From NCBI GenBank assembly GCA_905236195.1, contig CAJOOX010000054.1, positions 1 through 23,931 of the forward strand: a stretch of 23,931 nt of DNA, written 5' to 3'. Source of the DNA: an uncultured Bacteroidales bacterium (lineage in GTDB: Bacteria > Bacteroidota > Bacteroidia > Bacteroidales > UBA3663). The notes below the pieces were generated by a model, which saw only the letters and a program-made list of their open reading frames with translations, searched no databases and was not told the origin of the DNA. This document shows, one piece after another, positions 1 to 8,736 of the stretch. The translations under genes were made by a program, and so were the position numbers. Positions within the stretch are counted from its first letter, which is position 1. Every line of letters begins with the position of its first letter.

Positions 1-1
1 C

Positions 2-916
2 AAGCAGGGTCTGAAGATGGATATCCCCGAGATTCCCGAGCTCTTCATCGACAATACCGACCGCAACCGCACGTCGCCCTTTGCCTTCACCGGCAACCGT
101 TTCGAATTCCGTGCCCCAGGTTCCACAGCCAACTGCGCCTCGGCGATGATTGCCCTCAACTCGGCTGTGGCAGAGGCCCTCGTAAGCTTCAAACAGCGTG
201 TCGATGCCCGCATTGAAGAAATCAAGGACGATCCCAGGTTTGCGGCCGGGACGGGACATACCGCCAAGTTCCATGCCATCCTCGATATCATCCGCGAGGA
301 TATCAGGACCTGCAAGCCCATCCGTTTCGACGGCAACGGCTATTCCGACGAGTGGGTCGTTGAGGCTGAAAAGCGCGGTCTCGATGTCGAGAAGTCCTGT
401 CCCCGCATCTTCGAGCGTTATCTCGACGAGGATTCTGTCCGTATGTTTGAGAGCCTCAAGGTGATGACGCGCAAGGAACTCGAGGCCCGCAACGAGGTGA
501 AGTGGGAGACCTACACCAAGAAGATTCAGATTGAGGCACGCGTGCTGGGCGACCTTTCGATGAACCACATCATCCCGGTGGCTACACGGTATCAGAGCCA
601 GTTGCTCCAGAACGTCAACAACATGCAGGGAACTTTCCCCGCCGAGAAAGCAGCCCATCTTTCGGAACGCAACCTCAAGATTATCGAAGAGATCTCGGAG
701 CGCACGTCGTCCATCGAGAAACAGGTCGAGGAACTTGTCGAGGCCCGTAAGGTGGCCAACAGGATTGACGATGAGCATGAGAAGGCTATCGTCTATCACG
801 ACACCGTAGCTCCCAAGATGGAGGCCATCCGCTACGAGATAGACAAACTCGAACTTGTGGTCGATGATGCCTGCTGGCCCCTGCCCAAGTACCGCGAACT
901 GCTGTTTATCCGGTAG
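2..916 (+). CDS. glnN: Type III glutamine synthetase, C-terminal part (partial at window start)
   Basis: This frame is open from base 2, so the gene runs in from outside the window and the first ATG at 17 is internal. The visible 304 residues include the motif NRTSPFAFTGNRFEFR at visible residues 22-37, which is typical of the glutamine synthetase III catalytic region. A long charged helical C-terminal part follows, with the repeated look of EEISERTSSIEKQVEELVEA, as expected for GSIII. The family is usually about 700-730 aa, so a little over half of the protein lies upstream. GSIII makes glutamine from glutamate, ammonia and ATP in the cytoplasm and is the common form in Bacteroidales. The gene converges on an Lrp-type regulator and shares a bidirectional terminator with it. 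A 10-bp CCTAGG repeat array begins within a few bases of the stop codon. The family call is secure; promoter and regulation are out of view. Confidence 0.93.
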   Translation, partial: KQGLKMDIPEIPELFIDNTDRNRTSPFAFTGNRFEFRAPGSTANCASAMIALNSAVAEALVSFKQRVDARIEEIKDDPRFAAGTGHTAKFHAILDIIREDIRTCKPIRFDGNGYSDEWVVEAEKRGLDVEKSCPRIFERYLDEDSVRMFESLKVMTRKELEARNEVKWETYTKKIQIEARVLGDLSMNHIIPVATRYQSQLLQNVNNMQGTFPAEKAAHLSERNLKIIEEISERTSSIEKQVEELVEARKVANRIDDEHEKAIVYHDTVAPKMEAIRYEIDKLELVVDDACWPLPKYRELLFIR

Positions 917-920
917 GAGC

Positions 921-983
921 CAGGCAATTCTAGGAAATCCTAGGCAACCCTAGGAGAACCTAGGCAATCCTAGGTAATCCTGG
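921..983. repeat. Short tandem repeat array, 10-bp unit ending in CCTAGG (array 1)
   Basis: About six units of a degenerate 10-bp motif (NAATCCTAGG) lie between the glnN stop and the terminator hairpin. The unit starts are near 925, 935, 945, 955, 965 and 975. Five units contain CTAGG and the last has decayed to CCTGG. The exact unit CAATCCTAGG (965-974) also occurs in a second array at 17361-17432. No coding potential is evident. Confidence 0.85.
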
Positions 984-1002
984 ATTTTCATGGTTTCTGT
1001 AA

Positions 1003-1039
1003 CAAAAAGTGAAGAGCTTTCAGAGCTCTTCACTTTTTG
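1003..1039. terminator. Bidirectional intrinsic terminator between glnN and the Lrp-type gene
   Basis: A perfect 16-bp inverted repeat pairs 1003-1018 with 1024-1039 around a 5-nt loop. It has A-rich and T-rich outer ends, so both strands give a stem followed by a T-rich run. It serves the convergent genes on either side. The right arm overlaps the last codons and the stop codon of the Lrp-type gene (stop at 1020-1022), so the end of that coding sequence is part of the stem. Confidence 0.85.
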
Positions 1040-1523
1040 TTTCGGGGATATTATCATCAAGAGGAATGTTATCGACGGGAATCTGGCGGTCGATGGCGGC
1101 ACCGAATGAGATGATGGTCTCACTGCCGGCCAGCCCCAGCGGCTGCAGCCTGTTGTGGATGATATTGAGCAGGTGATAGTTGTTGAGGGCATAAATCTTG
1201 ATAAACATATCGTAATTGCCCGTCGTGAAATGACACTCCGTGATTTCGGGAATCTGTTTCAGGCTCTCCAGCACGCGTTCGAAATCCTCGGGGTTCTTGA
1301 GCCGCAGGCCGATGTAGGCGCAGGTCTCATATCCGATTTTTTCGGGGTGAATCACAAATTGGGAGCCTTCGATGACACCCATCGCCGTCAGTTTGGCGAT
1401 GCGCTGGTGGATAGCGGCACCGCTCACGTTGCACAGGCGTGCGACTTCGAGGAAGGGGATACGGGCGTCGTTGGCGATGAGCTGGAGGATTTTTCGGTCC
1501 AGCTGGTCAAGTTTGGGTGTCAT
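1020..1523 (-). CDS. Lrp/AsnC family transcriptional regulator
   Basis: This encodes a 167-residue DNA-binding regulator. The N-terminal winged helix-turn-helix spans roughly residues 4-55, starting LDQLDRKILQLI and containing NVSGAAIHQRIAKL. A RAM ligand-binding and oligomerisation domain follows at about residues 65-145, with FTTGNYDMFIKI in its core. The start at 1523 (MTPKLDQLDRK) was chosen because family members begin just before this helix. A longer open frame reaches 1634 but would overlap the upstream protease gene. The ATG is 7 nt after the stop of the C10 protease with no terminator between, so the two are probably co-transcribed. Lrp/AsnC proteins sense amino acids and control amino-acid and nitrogen genes, which fits the protease and glutamine synthetase neighbours. 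The actual effector and targets are not visible. Confidence 0.92.
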   Translation of the reverse strand: MTPKLDQLDRKILQLIANDARIPFLEVARLCNVSGAAIHQRIAKLTAMGVIEGSQFVIHPEKIGYETCAYIGLRLKNPEDFERVLESLKQIPEITECHFTTGNYDMFIKIYALNNYHLLNIIHNRLQPLGLAGSETIISFGAAIDRQIPVDNIPLDDNIPETKSEEL

Positions 1524-1530
1524 AGGGTAT

Positions 1531-3921
1531 TTATTGTTTAATAATGAGTTTGCCATTGTGGATAAAGATGCCGCGGGATTCGGGCGAGACACGCTGTCCC
1601 CGGAGGTTGTAGCAGGGGCCGGAAGAAGCGCCATCGGGGGAGAGGGTTTCGATGGCCGTAATATTCTGGGCGATGACGCTGACCTCGTTACGAATCTTGA
1701 GGGCAGAAGGGAAGATTTTCTCGTAGCCGTCGGTTCCGAGATAGTAGGCGGAACCTATATAGGAGTTGCCCAAAACGAAGGCTTCGGTAACTGGACCTTC
1801 AATGTAAACGGTCGTTTGGGTGTTGCCCGGAACAACACAAGCGCCAGTGAGTGTCATAACGGTTGATTTGGTATTGTCATCGTCGGCATAGAACATCATG
1901 GCAAAGTATCCGTTATAGTCGTCGTCACCATTGTTCTGAACGGGTATGGCAAAGACCACATTTCCGCCGGGTGCGGGAGTGCCTGCTGCAAGAGAGGGCG
2001 CAGCGGTGATTCTCAGCGCAGAACCGTCAGCGCCGGAGAGTCCGGCCACCTGATAGGTTTCGGATGTTCCGATGGTGAAGATGGTATCGCCGTAGAATCC
2101 GGGAATCTCACCTACATTGGCGGGCGAGAAGTAGAGGGTACACCGCGCGTCGCCTTTGTATTTGGGCGTATAGGTTGTGGAGAGCTGGTATTCCTGACCT
2201 GCCAGATAGGTGGCATCTTCGAATTTCCGGCTCTGGGTCTTTCCGTCTTCTTCCCAGATGAGTGTAAAGTGGCCGTAGAGGCTTTCTTCACCGACAGCCA
2301 CGGTGACGGAATAATGGCTGCTTACTCCGCGAGCATAGGATGTGCCGCCCGGATTGGAACTCCAGGAGAGCGCAGAGAGGTCGTAATCCCAGGGCCATGC
2401 ATCGGTGAAAGAGGCCTTGCCGTTGGCAACGGTCATAGTGACATAGCTGGGGCAGTAAGCTGACGAACGGATGATATCGCGCCATTCGGGATGACTGCCC
2501 GGACGGAAATAAACATAGACCTGATAGGTGCCGTCCGCGAGGTCGGAGGGTACCTTGAACGGGATTCTTACGCACGAGGATCTCCATTCATACCAGCCAT
2601 AGCCATAATGGAAGAAGGAGGTGGTCCCGACAGGCTGTTCGACCACATCGCGGCCGTCCTGCTGCACGAGGATGCCGTAGGTGCCGTCGCCGTCGAGGTC
2701 GTAGCGGAGGTCTGCAATGCCGTATTCCATGATTTCAACCTGCTGCCCCAATGTCACTGTGGTTTCCTCGATGTCAATTGCGTCGGACATGATGCTGCAG
2801 TAATACTTTACGCCATCATTGCCGACGGTGAGGGACGGGGCGAGATTGAAGACCGCATTCTGATCTTCGCGGAACCCGTCCATCGCAGAACTGGTGGCGC
2901 CGATACCGTAGCCGCCCGGGGCCAGGAGGTTCACGTCATAATAGCCGTTGTAGCCACCATTCCAGCCCCAGTTGACGTGGTAGGCCCCGTTTTCATCGAG
3001 TCCGTCGAGCACAAAGGCGTGGCCCGCATCGGTCGAATAGCCACCGTAGAGAATCGGGCGTCTGTTCCGCAGCTCGTTGACGAGAAGGCGGTTCCATTCA
3101 TCATAGGTGAAGACGCTGCGATCCATGTAGGCGGCCAGTTCCGAGTAGGAGAAATAGAGGGAAGCTCCGTTGGCGGCATTCCAACAGTAGGCCCCCGAGC
3201 CTTCGCTGCCGTCATAGCTCATTTGGCTGGCTGCCCCGACATGGTAGCAGAATTTGGCCAGTTCGTTTTTGTCTATGGTCGTGGCGGCTGTGGGACCCAT
3301 GACCGAGAAGTTGTAGGTCTGGGCTGAGAAATCCACTACGATGTGATGTTTGCTCTCGTCGGTGTAGTCAATTTTGCCGCGCCCCACAGCATAGCTGTAA
3401 TAGTACATAATTTGGGAGAGCGCAGTGGCAACACAGCCGACATAGGTGCGTGATCCTTTGAGAAGGGGGCACTGGGCATTCCATGGGGAGCCCTGATCCC
3501 ATTCGATAGCACCGAGAAGGGGCTCTATCACGGTGGCAGCCGTTGCGGACTGGGCGAGGGGAGAGCGCGAGGGATTGAGTTCTACGCTGCGCACGGCATC
3601 CTTGGCATACTGCATCCAGGCGACAAGGGCGTCGGGCATCCGGCTGTCTAGACCGACTGGCCGGTCGGTGTAGCCCAGCACGGGGTTGAGCAGGGTGGAG
3701 CCAGACACAAAGACGCTGCGGCCTTCGGCATCGGCAAAGATATGGAGCGAGTCGGTATCGGCCGAGAGTTGTTTGAGCTGGCGACGGGTGCCCTTGGCTG
3801 ATGAACTGTTGCGGTTCAGGAAATCGAGAGCGATGGCTTCGGCCTGTGCCGCATTGCGTATCTCTGCATTCACAGGAAGGACAGAGAGAACTATGAGTAT
3901 GGAAACCAGTATCTTTTTCAT
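1531..3921 (-). CDS. Secreted C10 family cysteine protease (streptopain/interpain-like) with T9SS-type C-terminal tail
   Basis: A 796-residue secreted protease. Residues 1-19 (MKKILVSILIVLSVLPVNA) are a signal peptide. Residues 20 to about 125 match a streptopain-type propeptide (EAIALDFLNRN, then VFVSGS and LGYTDRP). The catalytic domain runs from about 130 to 330. It carries the nucleophile Cys163 in YVGCVATALSQIMYYY, His301 in GHAFVLDGLD, and the YHVNWGWNGG motif with Trp318. A long beta-rich region follows and ends in YNLRGQRVSPESRGIFIHNG near the C-terminus, a form common in T9SS cargo of Prevotella-like bacteria. The start at 3921 was preferred over an in-frame ATG at 4059 because it gives a clean signal peptide and lies 24 nt below a good promoter. 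Streptopain relatives cleave host and dietary proteins outside the cell. Transport by T9SS is inferred from the tail. The Lrp-type gene follows 7 nt downstream. Confidence 0.92.
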   Translation of the reverse strand: MKKILVSILIVLSVLPVNAEIRNAAQAEAIALDFLNRNSSSAKGTRRQLKQLSADTDSLHIFADAEGRSVFVSGSTLLNPVLGYTDRPVGLDSRMPDALVAWMQYAKDAVRSVELNPSRSPLAQSATAATVIEPLLGAIEWDQGSPWNAQCPLLKGSRTYVGCVATALSQIMYYYSYAVGRGKIDYTDESKHHIVVDFSAQTYNFSVMGPTAATTIDKNELAKFCYHVGAASQMSYDGSEGSGAYCWNAANGASLYFSYSELAAYMDRSVFTYDEWNRLLVNELRNRRPILYGGYSTDAGHAFVLDGLDENGAYHVNWGWNGGYNGYYDVNLLAPGGYGIGATSSAMDGFREDQNAVFNLAPSLTVGNDGVKYYCSIMSDAIDIEETTVTLGQQVEIMEYGIADLRYDLDGDGTYGILVQQDGRDVVEQPVGTTSFFHYGYGWYEWRSSCVRIPFKVPSDLADGTYQVYVYFRPGSHPEWRDIIRSSAYCPSYVTMTVANGKASFTDAWPWDYDLSALSWSSNPGGTSYARGVSSHYSVTVAVGEESLYGHFTLIWEEDGKTQSRKFEDATYLAGQEYQLSTTYTPKYKGDARCTLYFSPANVGEIPGFYGDTIFTIGTSETYQVAGLSGADGSALRITAAPSLAAGTPAPGGNVVFAIPVQNNGDDDYNGYFAMMFYADDDNTKSTVMTLTGACVVPGNTQTTVYIEGPVTEAFVLGNSYIGSAYYLGTDGYEKIFPSALKIRNEVSVIAQNITAIETLSPDGASSGPCYNLRGQRVSPESRGIFIHNGKLIIKQ

Positions 3922-3945
3922 TGCGTTTGAGACGAATTCAGAGTG

Positions 3946-3977
3946 CAAAGATACGGCTTTTTTTCGAGATAACCAAA
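3946..3977 (-). promoter_or_regulatory. Bacteroidetes-type promoter of the C10 protease gene
   Basis: On the minus strand a TTTG (-33 element, 3974-3977) is followed after exactly 20 nt by TATCTTTG (-7 element, 3946-3953). This matches the Bacteroidetes sigma-ABfr consensus TTTG / TAnnTTTG. The predicted transcription start near 3940 gives a leader of about 20 nt before the ATG at 3921. The upstream gene is closed by its own terminator at 4002-4031, so the protease is transcribed independently. Confidence 0.75.
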
Positions 3978-4001
3978 TTTTTAGCAGAAAATATACAAAA
4001 A

Positions 4002-4031
4002 CAGCCGCCGCGAATCCCTTCGCAGCAGCTG
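4002..4031 (-). terminator. Intrinsic terminator downstream of the M6 metalloprotease
   Basis: On the minus strand a 13-bp stem (4019-4031 with 4002-4014, two G-U pairs) closes a 4-nt loop and is followed by TTTTTG. It lies about 58 nt after the M6 stop codon. A second, smaller stem of 8 bp (4054-4061 with 4070-4077) sits between it and the stop and has no T run. The 3922-4088 gap therefore holds this terminator, the small hairpin and the C10 promoter. Confidence 0.8.
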
Positions 4032-4088
4032 CAGGCATTTCTGTAGAGAAATATGTCAATCTTGTGTGCGATTGACAATGGTTTTGGG

Positions 4089-6554
4089 TCAGCGGTTGGA
4101 AGGAACGAAAACTTTCCGAACCTCCTTGTCGCCTTCTTTGACAATCAGCAGACCCTGAGTTCCGGCGGAAACTTCGCGACCCTGCAAATCATAATAGCGG
4201 ACGGATGTGTCCGAGCCGATTTCAATCAGACCGATGGATGAAGGATCGAACTCGAACATCTTTTCATCGCTCCACTGGGAGTAGGTTCCTTCCTCGCCCA
4301 ACGACCGTATGCGGTAGATGTATCGGTTGGAAGTGTCCAAACCAGTGAATTCAAAACTGTTCGTGGAGGTCTGGAAGTATACGGGGGCGGCAGCGCTGCG
4401 CCGAGGTGCGAGACTGCTGTTGATGCCCAGTTGTTCTGCTGTCCACGTTCCGTCGTAGAGACTCAGGTAGTTGAGGTACATTTGGGACGAAGGCGAAATC
4501 GTGAGCCGATAAAGGTCGTTCTGTTTGGGCACGGTGAATGTGAACACCTGCTTTCCGTCGCCTGTAACCTCAAACGGAACTTCGGAAGTAACGATGTCGC
4601 TGGATGATCCGCCAGAGATAGCGCTTTCCAACTGAAGGGTTCCCCGAACGGTGCCGCTTGCGGCGAATGGTGCAGCTCCCATCACGAACGTCAGTTCGAG
4701 GGAAGAAGGAACGCTCCTCCACGAGGGCGTACAGATATATCCCGCAGTACTCGATGTGCCGATCTTGAGATTATAGGGAGATGTGAACAGTTTGCTGCCC
4801 TTCCATCCGGAAAGACCGTATTTGCTGAGGTTGGAACTGATGTCGCTGTAGCCTGTGGTCTTGGAATAGCATCCGCTGAAGTTTTGTTCCCACTGCAAAG
4901 CTTCGGAAGGATCGGTCGAAGCAGAACCGATGGCAGTAAGTTCCAGCTCATATCCGATGGCTCCGCTGACAGCGGGCCAGGTTACGGTGAATGCGTTTTC
5001 GCCGGCTGTAGCAGTGCTTTCCCCAATAGCTGGGATCCCGAGTTCGGGACGGCATGCAACAAACGACACGGTCATAGCCTCCTCGTCCTCGGTGATATTG
5101 TCAATGGGCTTGCTCATCAGTTTTGTTCCATCGGTATTGTTGTTGTAGAGCGTGGCGGCGGGTGTGGTGTAGTTCGTCAGCGCCGTATTGCCCGATGTGC
5201 CGGGCCATGTGTCGCCGGCCATGCTGGAGACAGTCTGTATATAAGTGTTGTCGGCAGCTATTATGGTCATGCGCTGGCGGCTGGCCGATGTGTTGACTGT
5301 ATTGGATTCCCATGCTCCTTCGTTATAATCCACATGCAAAATCAGCATTCCGTGGCCATCGAGTCCGCGGTCGAAACCCACGGGCTGACGGTTCTCAAGC
5401 AGGTAGTATTCGTTGCGGTTCCTGTCGTTATAGAGAATGTAGGCCTGAGGCTCTTCAACCAGCGGTTTCATATCGCTGACGCGTGTCATTTCGTTGATTT
5501 CGACAGGCTCCATCCATCCGGAGAACCATCGTTCGTAAGAGGTATATCCGGCCGGGGTGCAGGAATTGTCATTATAGCTTCCGGCACACATCACATCCCA
5601 ATAGGCCATGGCGTAGTTGTTGCCCCGTGTATCGTACATGTCGGGCAGGCCGAGGCAGTGGGAGAATTCGTGGCAGGCGGTTCCGATACCATCCAACACT
5701 CCGGTGTTGTAGCGTCCGTTGCCGGACAGCTCCGAAGAACAGCCGTAGGTGTTGATGGTAACGCCATTGTATGTTCTGGTAAGTCCTGATGCAGCCAAAG
5801 ACCATTCGTGGGGCCAGATGGTATTCTCGTCGGCACCCTGTGCCTGATTATAGCCGGCAAAGACAACAAAAACCTGATCGACTGTGCCGTCTTCGTTCCA
5901 ATCGTAGTTGCGGAAATCCACATCTGCAGAAGCTGCATCAACGGCCTCGGCCATGAGATATTCAGGACGAGTGTCGTGGTCGTCACCATTAGGGGCTCCA
6001 TAATAGGCCATTTCGTTGGCGGCAGTATAGGGCCCTACAACATCGAAATCTATATTGAGCTGGTTGTAGCTTTGTGCCAGAAAGTAGTCCTTAACCGAGC
6101 CGGCCATTCCATTATAGTTGTAGCCTGTTTCGTTGAAAAAGCGGTTGTAGGTCTCTTTCGGGGATTCTGTAACGAAAGATACGTCGGTGAATTGTATGAG
6201 AATCACAAGGCCACGATGGTTGCCTGTGGTTCTTCCTGCAGTGCCGATGCCGAGTTTGCCCTTAGCGGCACGGGTTTCTTCCGAGCTCGTTTGAAGATGT
6301 TTTTCCCTGCGTTCCGACCAAAGTTCGGCAATAGCTTCAGCGCTCTTCTTTTCGAGCTTTCCTTTCCTTAACAGGCAGGGGGTACCCTCGCTGTCTGTAT
6401 AATAGGAGAAGTGCTCATCGCCGTGGAGAGTAAGTTCCACAACGCGACCGTCGGCTAGCGTAACGCTTCTTTTGACGCCCGGTTTGGCTGGAACGGCCTG
6501 CGCGACGGTTGCCATGAGCAGAAAACCGGCAAGGAGAAGTATCTTTTTTGTCAT
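4089..6554 (-). CDS. Secreted M6 family metalloprotease (immune-inhibitor-A-like) with T9SS-type C-terminal tail
   Basis: An 821-residue secreted zinc protease. Residues 1-20 are a signal peptide ending ATVAQA. A propeptide-like stretch (YYTDSEGTPCLL) precedes the M6 domain at about 110-350. The zinc site HEFSHCLGLPD lies at 295-305, with His295, Glu296, His299 and Asp305 visible. The Met-turn region is probably YWDVMCAGSYND at 319-330. DWNEDGTVDQ at 218-227 looks like a calcium-binding loop. A fibronectin-III-like module starts near residue 515, and the C-terminus has YYDLQGREVSAGTQGLLIV, resembling the C10 protease tail and T9SS sorting regions. M6 enzymes degrade extracellular proteins. 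The gene has its own terminator. It begins 46 nt after the terminator of the SusCD operon, so a promoter must lie at about 6555-6599; I see only a poor match there. Substrate is unknown. Confidence 0.9.
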   Translation of the reverse strand: MTKKILLLAGFLLMATVAQAVPAKPGVKRSVTLADGRVVELTLHGDEHFSYYTDSEGTPCLLRKGKLEKKSAEAIAELWSERREKHLQTSSEETRAAKGKLGIGTAGRTTGNHRGLVILIQFTDVSFVTESPKETYNRFFNETGYNYNGMAGSVKDYFLAQSYNQLNIDFDVVGPYTAANEMAYYGAPNGDDHDTRPEYLMAEAVDAASADVDFRNYDWNEDGTVDQVFVVFAGYNQAQGADENTIWPHEWSLAASGLTRTYNGVTINTYGCSSELSGNGRYNTGVLDGIGTACHEFSHCLGLPDMYDTRGNNYAMAYWDVMCAGSYNDNSCTPAGYTSYERWFSGWMEPVEINEMTRVSDMKPLVEEPQAYILYNDRNRNEYYLLENRQPVGFDRGLDGHGMLILHVDYNEGAWESNTVNTSASRQRMTIIAADNTYIQTVSSMAGDTWPGTSGNTALTNYTTPAATLYNNNTDGTKLMSKPIDNITEDEEAMTVSFVACRPELGIPAIGESTATAGENAFTVTWPAVSGAIGYELELTAIGSASTDPSEALQWEQNFSGCYSKTTGYSDISSNLSKYGLSGWKGSKLFTSPYNLKIGTSSTAGYICTPSWRSVPSSLELTFVMGAAPFAASGTVRGTLQLESAISGGSSSDIVTSEVPFEVTGDGKQVFTFTVPKQNDLYRLTISPSSQMYLNYLSLYDGTWTAEQLGINSSLAPRRSAAAPVYFQTSTNSFEFTGLDTSNRYIYRIRSLGEEGTYSQWSDEKMFEFDPSSIGLIEIGSDTSVRYYDLQGREVSAGTQGLLIVKEGDKEVRKVFVPSNR

Positions 6555-6599
6555 AAATCTGTTGTTGGAATCAAATAGTTACCATTTAATCGTGAAAAA

Positions 6600-6630
6600 G
6601 AGGTGCACCCTGTGAAAGAGGGTGCACCTC
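6600..6630 (-). terminator. Intrinsic terminator of the SusC/SusD/lipoprotein operon
   Basis: On the minus strand a perfect 12-bp GC-rich stem (6619-6630 with 6600-6611), extendable by one A-T pair, has a 7-nt loop and is followed directly by a run of five T. It lies 20 nt beyond the lipoprotein stop codon. It separates this operon from the downstream M6 gene. Confidence 0.88.
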
Positions 6631-6650
6631 TGTAAAATATCAGTGGACGA

Positions 6651-8708
6651 TTACTTGTTCAGATTTTTGCGCATGTGGATCAGGGCCTTGCGGGCCATAG
6701 TCTTCTGTGCCTTTTCACCATTGAAGGATCCGCTGTTGAGGCGGCGTGTCAGGCTTGCGGCGAGGGAGCGCTGCGAGTAGCGTGCCTTGACAGATTCTTC
6801 TGCACCGGGCAATACAATCGAGAAAGCTCCGTTAAGGCCGGCGAAGTAGTGGCTGCCGTTGAGGATGACCCACAACTGGTACTGAACCATATTGCCGGCG
6901 CTGTTCTCCTCTTCGAGTATGGGGAAGGTCATCACACCGTTCTCCAACTTGCCGAAGATGTCGGGCAAAGCGCCATAGACGCGGTCGAAACCGTATTCCT
7001 CAACCAGTTCGCCTGCATCCGTCGAGATAAAGAAGGGTCCGTTGGAACCGAGTGTCAGTTCGAGGGGTTGCAAGGGAATATACACTGCATTGGGATTCTC
7101 GGCGTAAACAAGCACATCACCTGTTCCGCTTTCAACACCGAAATCGGCAGCCACAGCAGAGTACATCTTTACCAGACGGTAGAGACCGGGTGTCTCGCTG
7201 TTCTCCTCGATAGTCACAGGATAGGGATCGGGGTCGTAGCCGAAGAGGGGCAGAATCACGTCGTCCACAAAGTAACCTTCGCCCAGCGAAGTCCAGGGGT
7301 TGGCACCGCCGTAGTACTCAAAATTGGCAGCCACTACATTCTTTACTTCACTGGCAGTGCCGTCTTCGTTCTTGTCAATGACAACAAGAATAATCTGGAG
7401 CTTGCCGGTGAGATCCTCGGGCATGGCAATCTGAATCTGTTCGCCCTTGATGACATCCTCGAGGTCGCTGGCGGGATAATCGCCGGCGAGGATAGCGTCA
7501 GCCACAGCCTCGGCATCGTCGTTCTGGCTAATGACAGCCACTTTGACAGACTCTGCCGTCTGTGCATCGGCTCCGCTCAAGGCGTAGTCGGCCAATACAT
7601 ATACCTGACCGTCTGGATTGGTGAAGAGACCTGCGTACTCAATCGAGGCGCTATAATTGTAAACCTTCACACCGGGGAAGACGATGCGGGCAATGGGTGT
7701 GCCGCTCTGGACAGGTGCCCAGCCGCTGCTTGTGCCCTGCAGCAACAACAGACCGCTGATGTAGATATAGGCGGGAAGACCATTCTCCTGGTAACGAGCA
7801 ACGTAACTGTATGTGTTGTATCTTGCCCAGTTGGCCGAGAAATCCATGGGATGGTAGGCAATAACATCCAATCCATCATCGGAATATCCAGTATTGATGG
7901 GTGTCCAGTAAACCAGGTCTTCCTCTTCGATAGTGATGCCGCGGAAATCCTGACCTTTTTCCAAGATGGTGATATTCACCGAGGTGGACTGGTTGCCGTC
8001 AACATCGTCGCCGCCTTTGGTAACGATGGATTCCATGTCAAGCATGACGCGGTAAATCGAGGTATTCTCAACAGCGCGGAGAATCTCCACTTCTGCACTC
8101 GTTCCCCAGAAATAAGTGTCGTTCCAGGTTCCTATACCGAGAGACTCCCAGTTGTAGTCCTTCTGGATGGTGACGGTGGTGGCGAGCTTGAATTCAGACA
8201 GACGTGTCTTGTAAATGACGTAATTGATTGAGTCCTTTACGTGCTGAATGGAGTCTTCTGCCGTGTAGCCAGGCTTCAGAGCCTCGGGCTGGGTGACAAC
8301 GGGGATACCCAGTGCCGTCGTGTCTATAGCGAGTTTTGCGGAGGCGGAGATGCCAGGCTCGAACTCTTCCAGAATGGTGATGGGGTAGCTGGCGGTGTTG
8401 GAGCCGTTCGCAAAGGTTACAGACTCGGGGCCGGAAATGAGGCTGCCATCAGAGAACGATGCCGATATGGGAAGGGTTACATCACCCTCCGTGGTGCCAC
8501 GGGTAACGGTGATGTTGACAACCATGTCTTTCATTACATCTGCCGGATAGTAGGTGTAGTTGATTGTCGTGTTGTTGAAGGCAAATGTGGTGCCTTCGGT
8601 CGCTCCGAGATCGGACAATGATGCCTGATCCCATACCCCATCCTCGCTACAGGAAGCAATGAAGCCACCCAAGAGGACAGTTGCTAATAATGACTTATAC
8701 AGTTTCAT
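6651..8708 (-). CDS. Surface lipoprotein in SusE/F position, family not recognised
   Basis: A 685-residue lipoprotein with the signal MKLYKSLLATVLLGGFIASC, so the lipidated cysteine is residue 20. Residues of about 35-135 look like a Calx-beta or similar beta-sandwich domain (VNITVTRGTTEGDVTLPISASF). The rest is acidic and beta-rich with no catalytic motif I recognise. It has a long tail of about 45 residues rich in Arg and Lys (SLTRRLNSGSFNG, MARKALIHMRKNLNK), which is odd on an otherwise acidic protein. It is the third gene of the transporter operon, 28 nt after the SusD stop, where Sus-like loci usually encode ligand-binding surface lipoproteins (SusE/F). A role in capturing the transported ligand, probably peptide given the neighbours, is inferred from position only. 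No start ambiguity: the lipobox fixes it. Confidence 0.8.
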   Translation of the reverse strand: MKLYKSLLATVLLGGFIASCSEDGVWDQASLSDLGATEGTTFAFNNTTINYTYYPADVMKDMVVNITVTRGTTEGDVTLPISASFSDGSLISGPESVTFANGSNTASYPITILEEFEPGISASAKLAIDTTALGIPVVTQPEALKPGYTAEDSIQHVKDSINYVIYKTRLSEFKLATTVTIQKDYNWESLGIGTWNDTYFWGTSAEVEILRAVENTSIYRVMLDMESIVTKGGDDVDGNQSTSVNITILEKGQDFRGITIEEEDLVYWTPINTGYSDDGLDVIAYHPMDFSANWARYNTYSYVARYQENGLPAYIYISGLLLLQGTSSGWAPVQSGTPIARIVFPGVKVYNYSASIEYAGLFTNPDGQVYVLADYALSGADAQTAESVKVAVISQNDDAEAVADAILAGDYPASDLEDVIKGEQIQIAMPEDLTGKLQIILVVIDKNEDGTASEVKNVVAANFEYYGGANPWTSLGEGYFVDDVILPLFGYDPDPYPVTIEENSETPGLYRLVKMYSAVAADFGVESGTGDVLVYAENPNAVYIPLQPLELTLGSNGPFFISTDAGELVEEYGFDRVYGALPDIFGKLENGVMTFPILEEENSAGNMVQYQLWVILNGSHYFAGLNGAFSIVLPGAEESVKARYSQRSLAASLTRRLNSGSFNGEKAQKTMARKALIHMRKNLNK

Positions 8709-8736
8709 ATATTATTTGTCACGTTAATGTTAGTAA

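Noticed and set aside
3922..4059. Longer N-terminus for the C10 protease from an ATG at 4059
   Set aside because: It would place the promoter and part of a terminator inside the coding sequence and hide the signal peptide 46 residues from the N-terminus.
6675..8231. 518-codon open frame on the plus strand
   Set aside because: Antisense to the surface lipoprotein, which has a clear signal peptide and operon position. No motif or promoter supports the plus frame.
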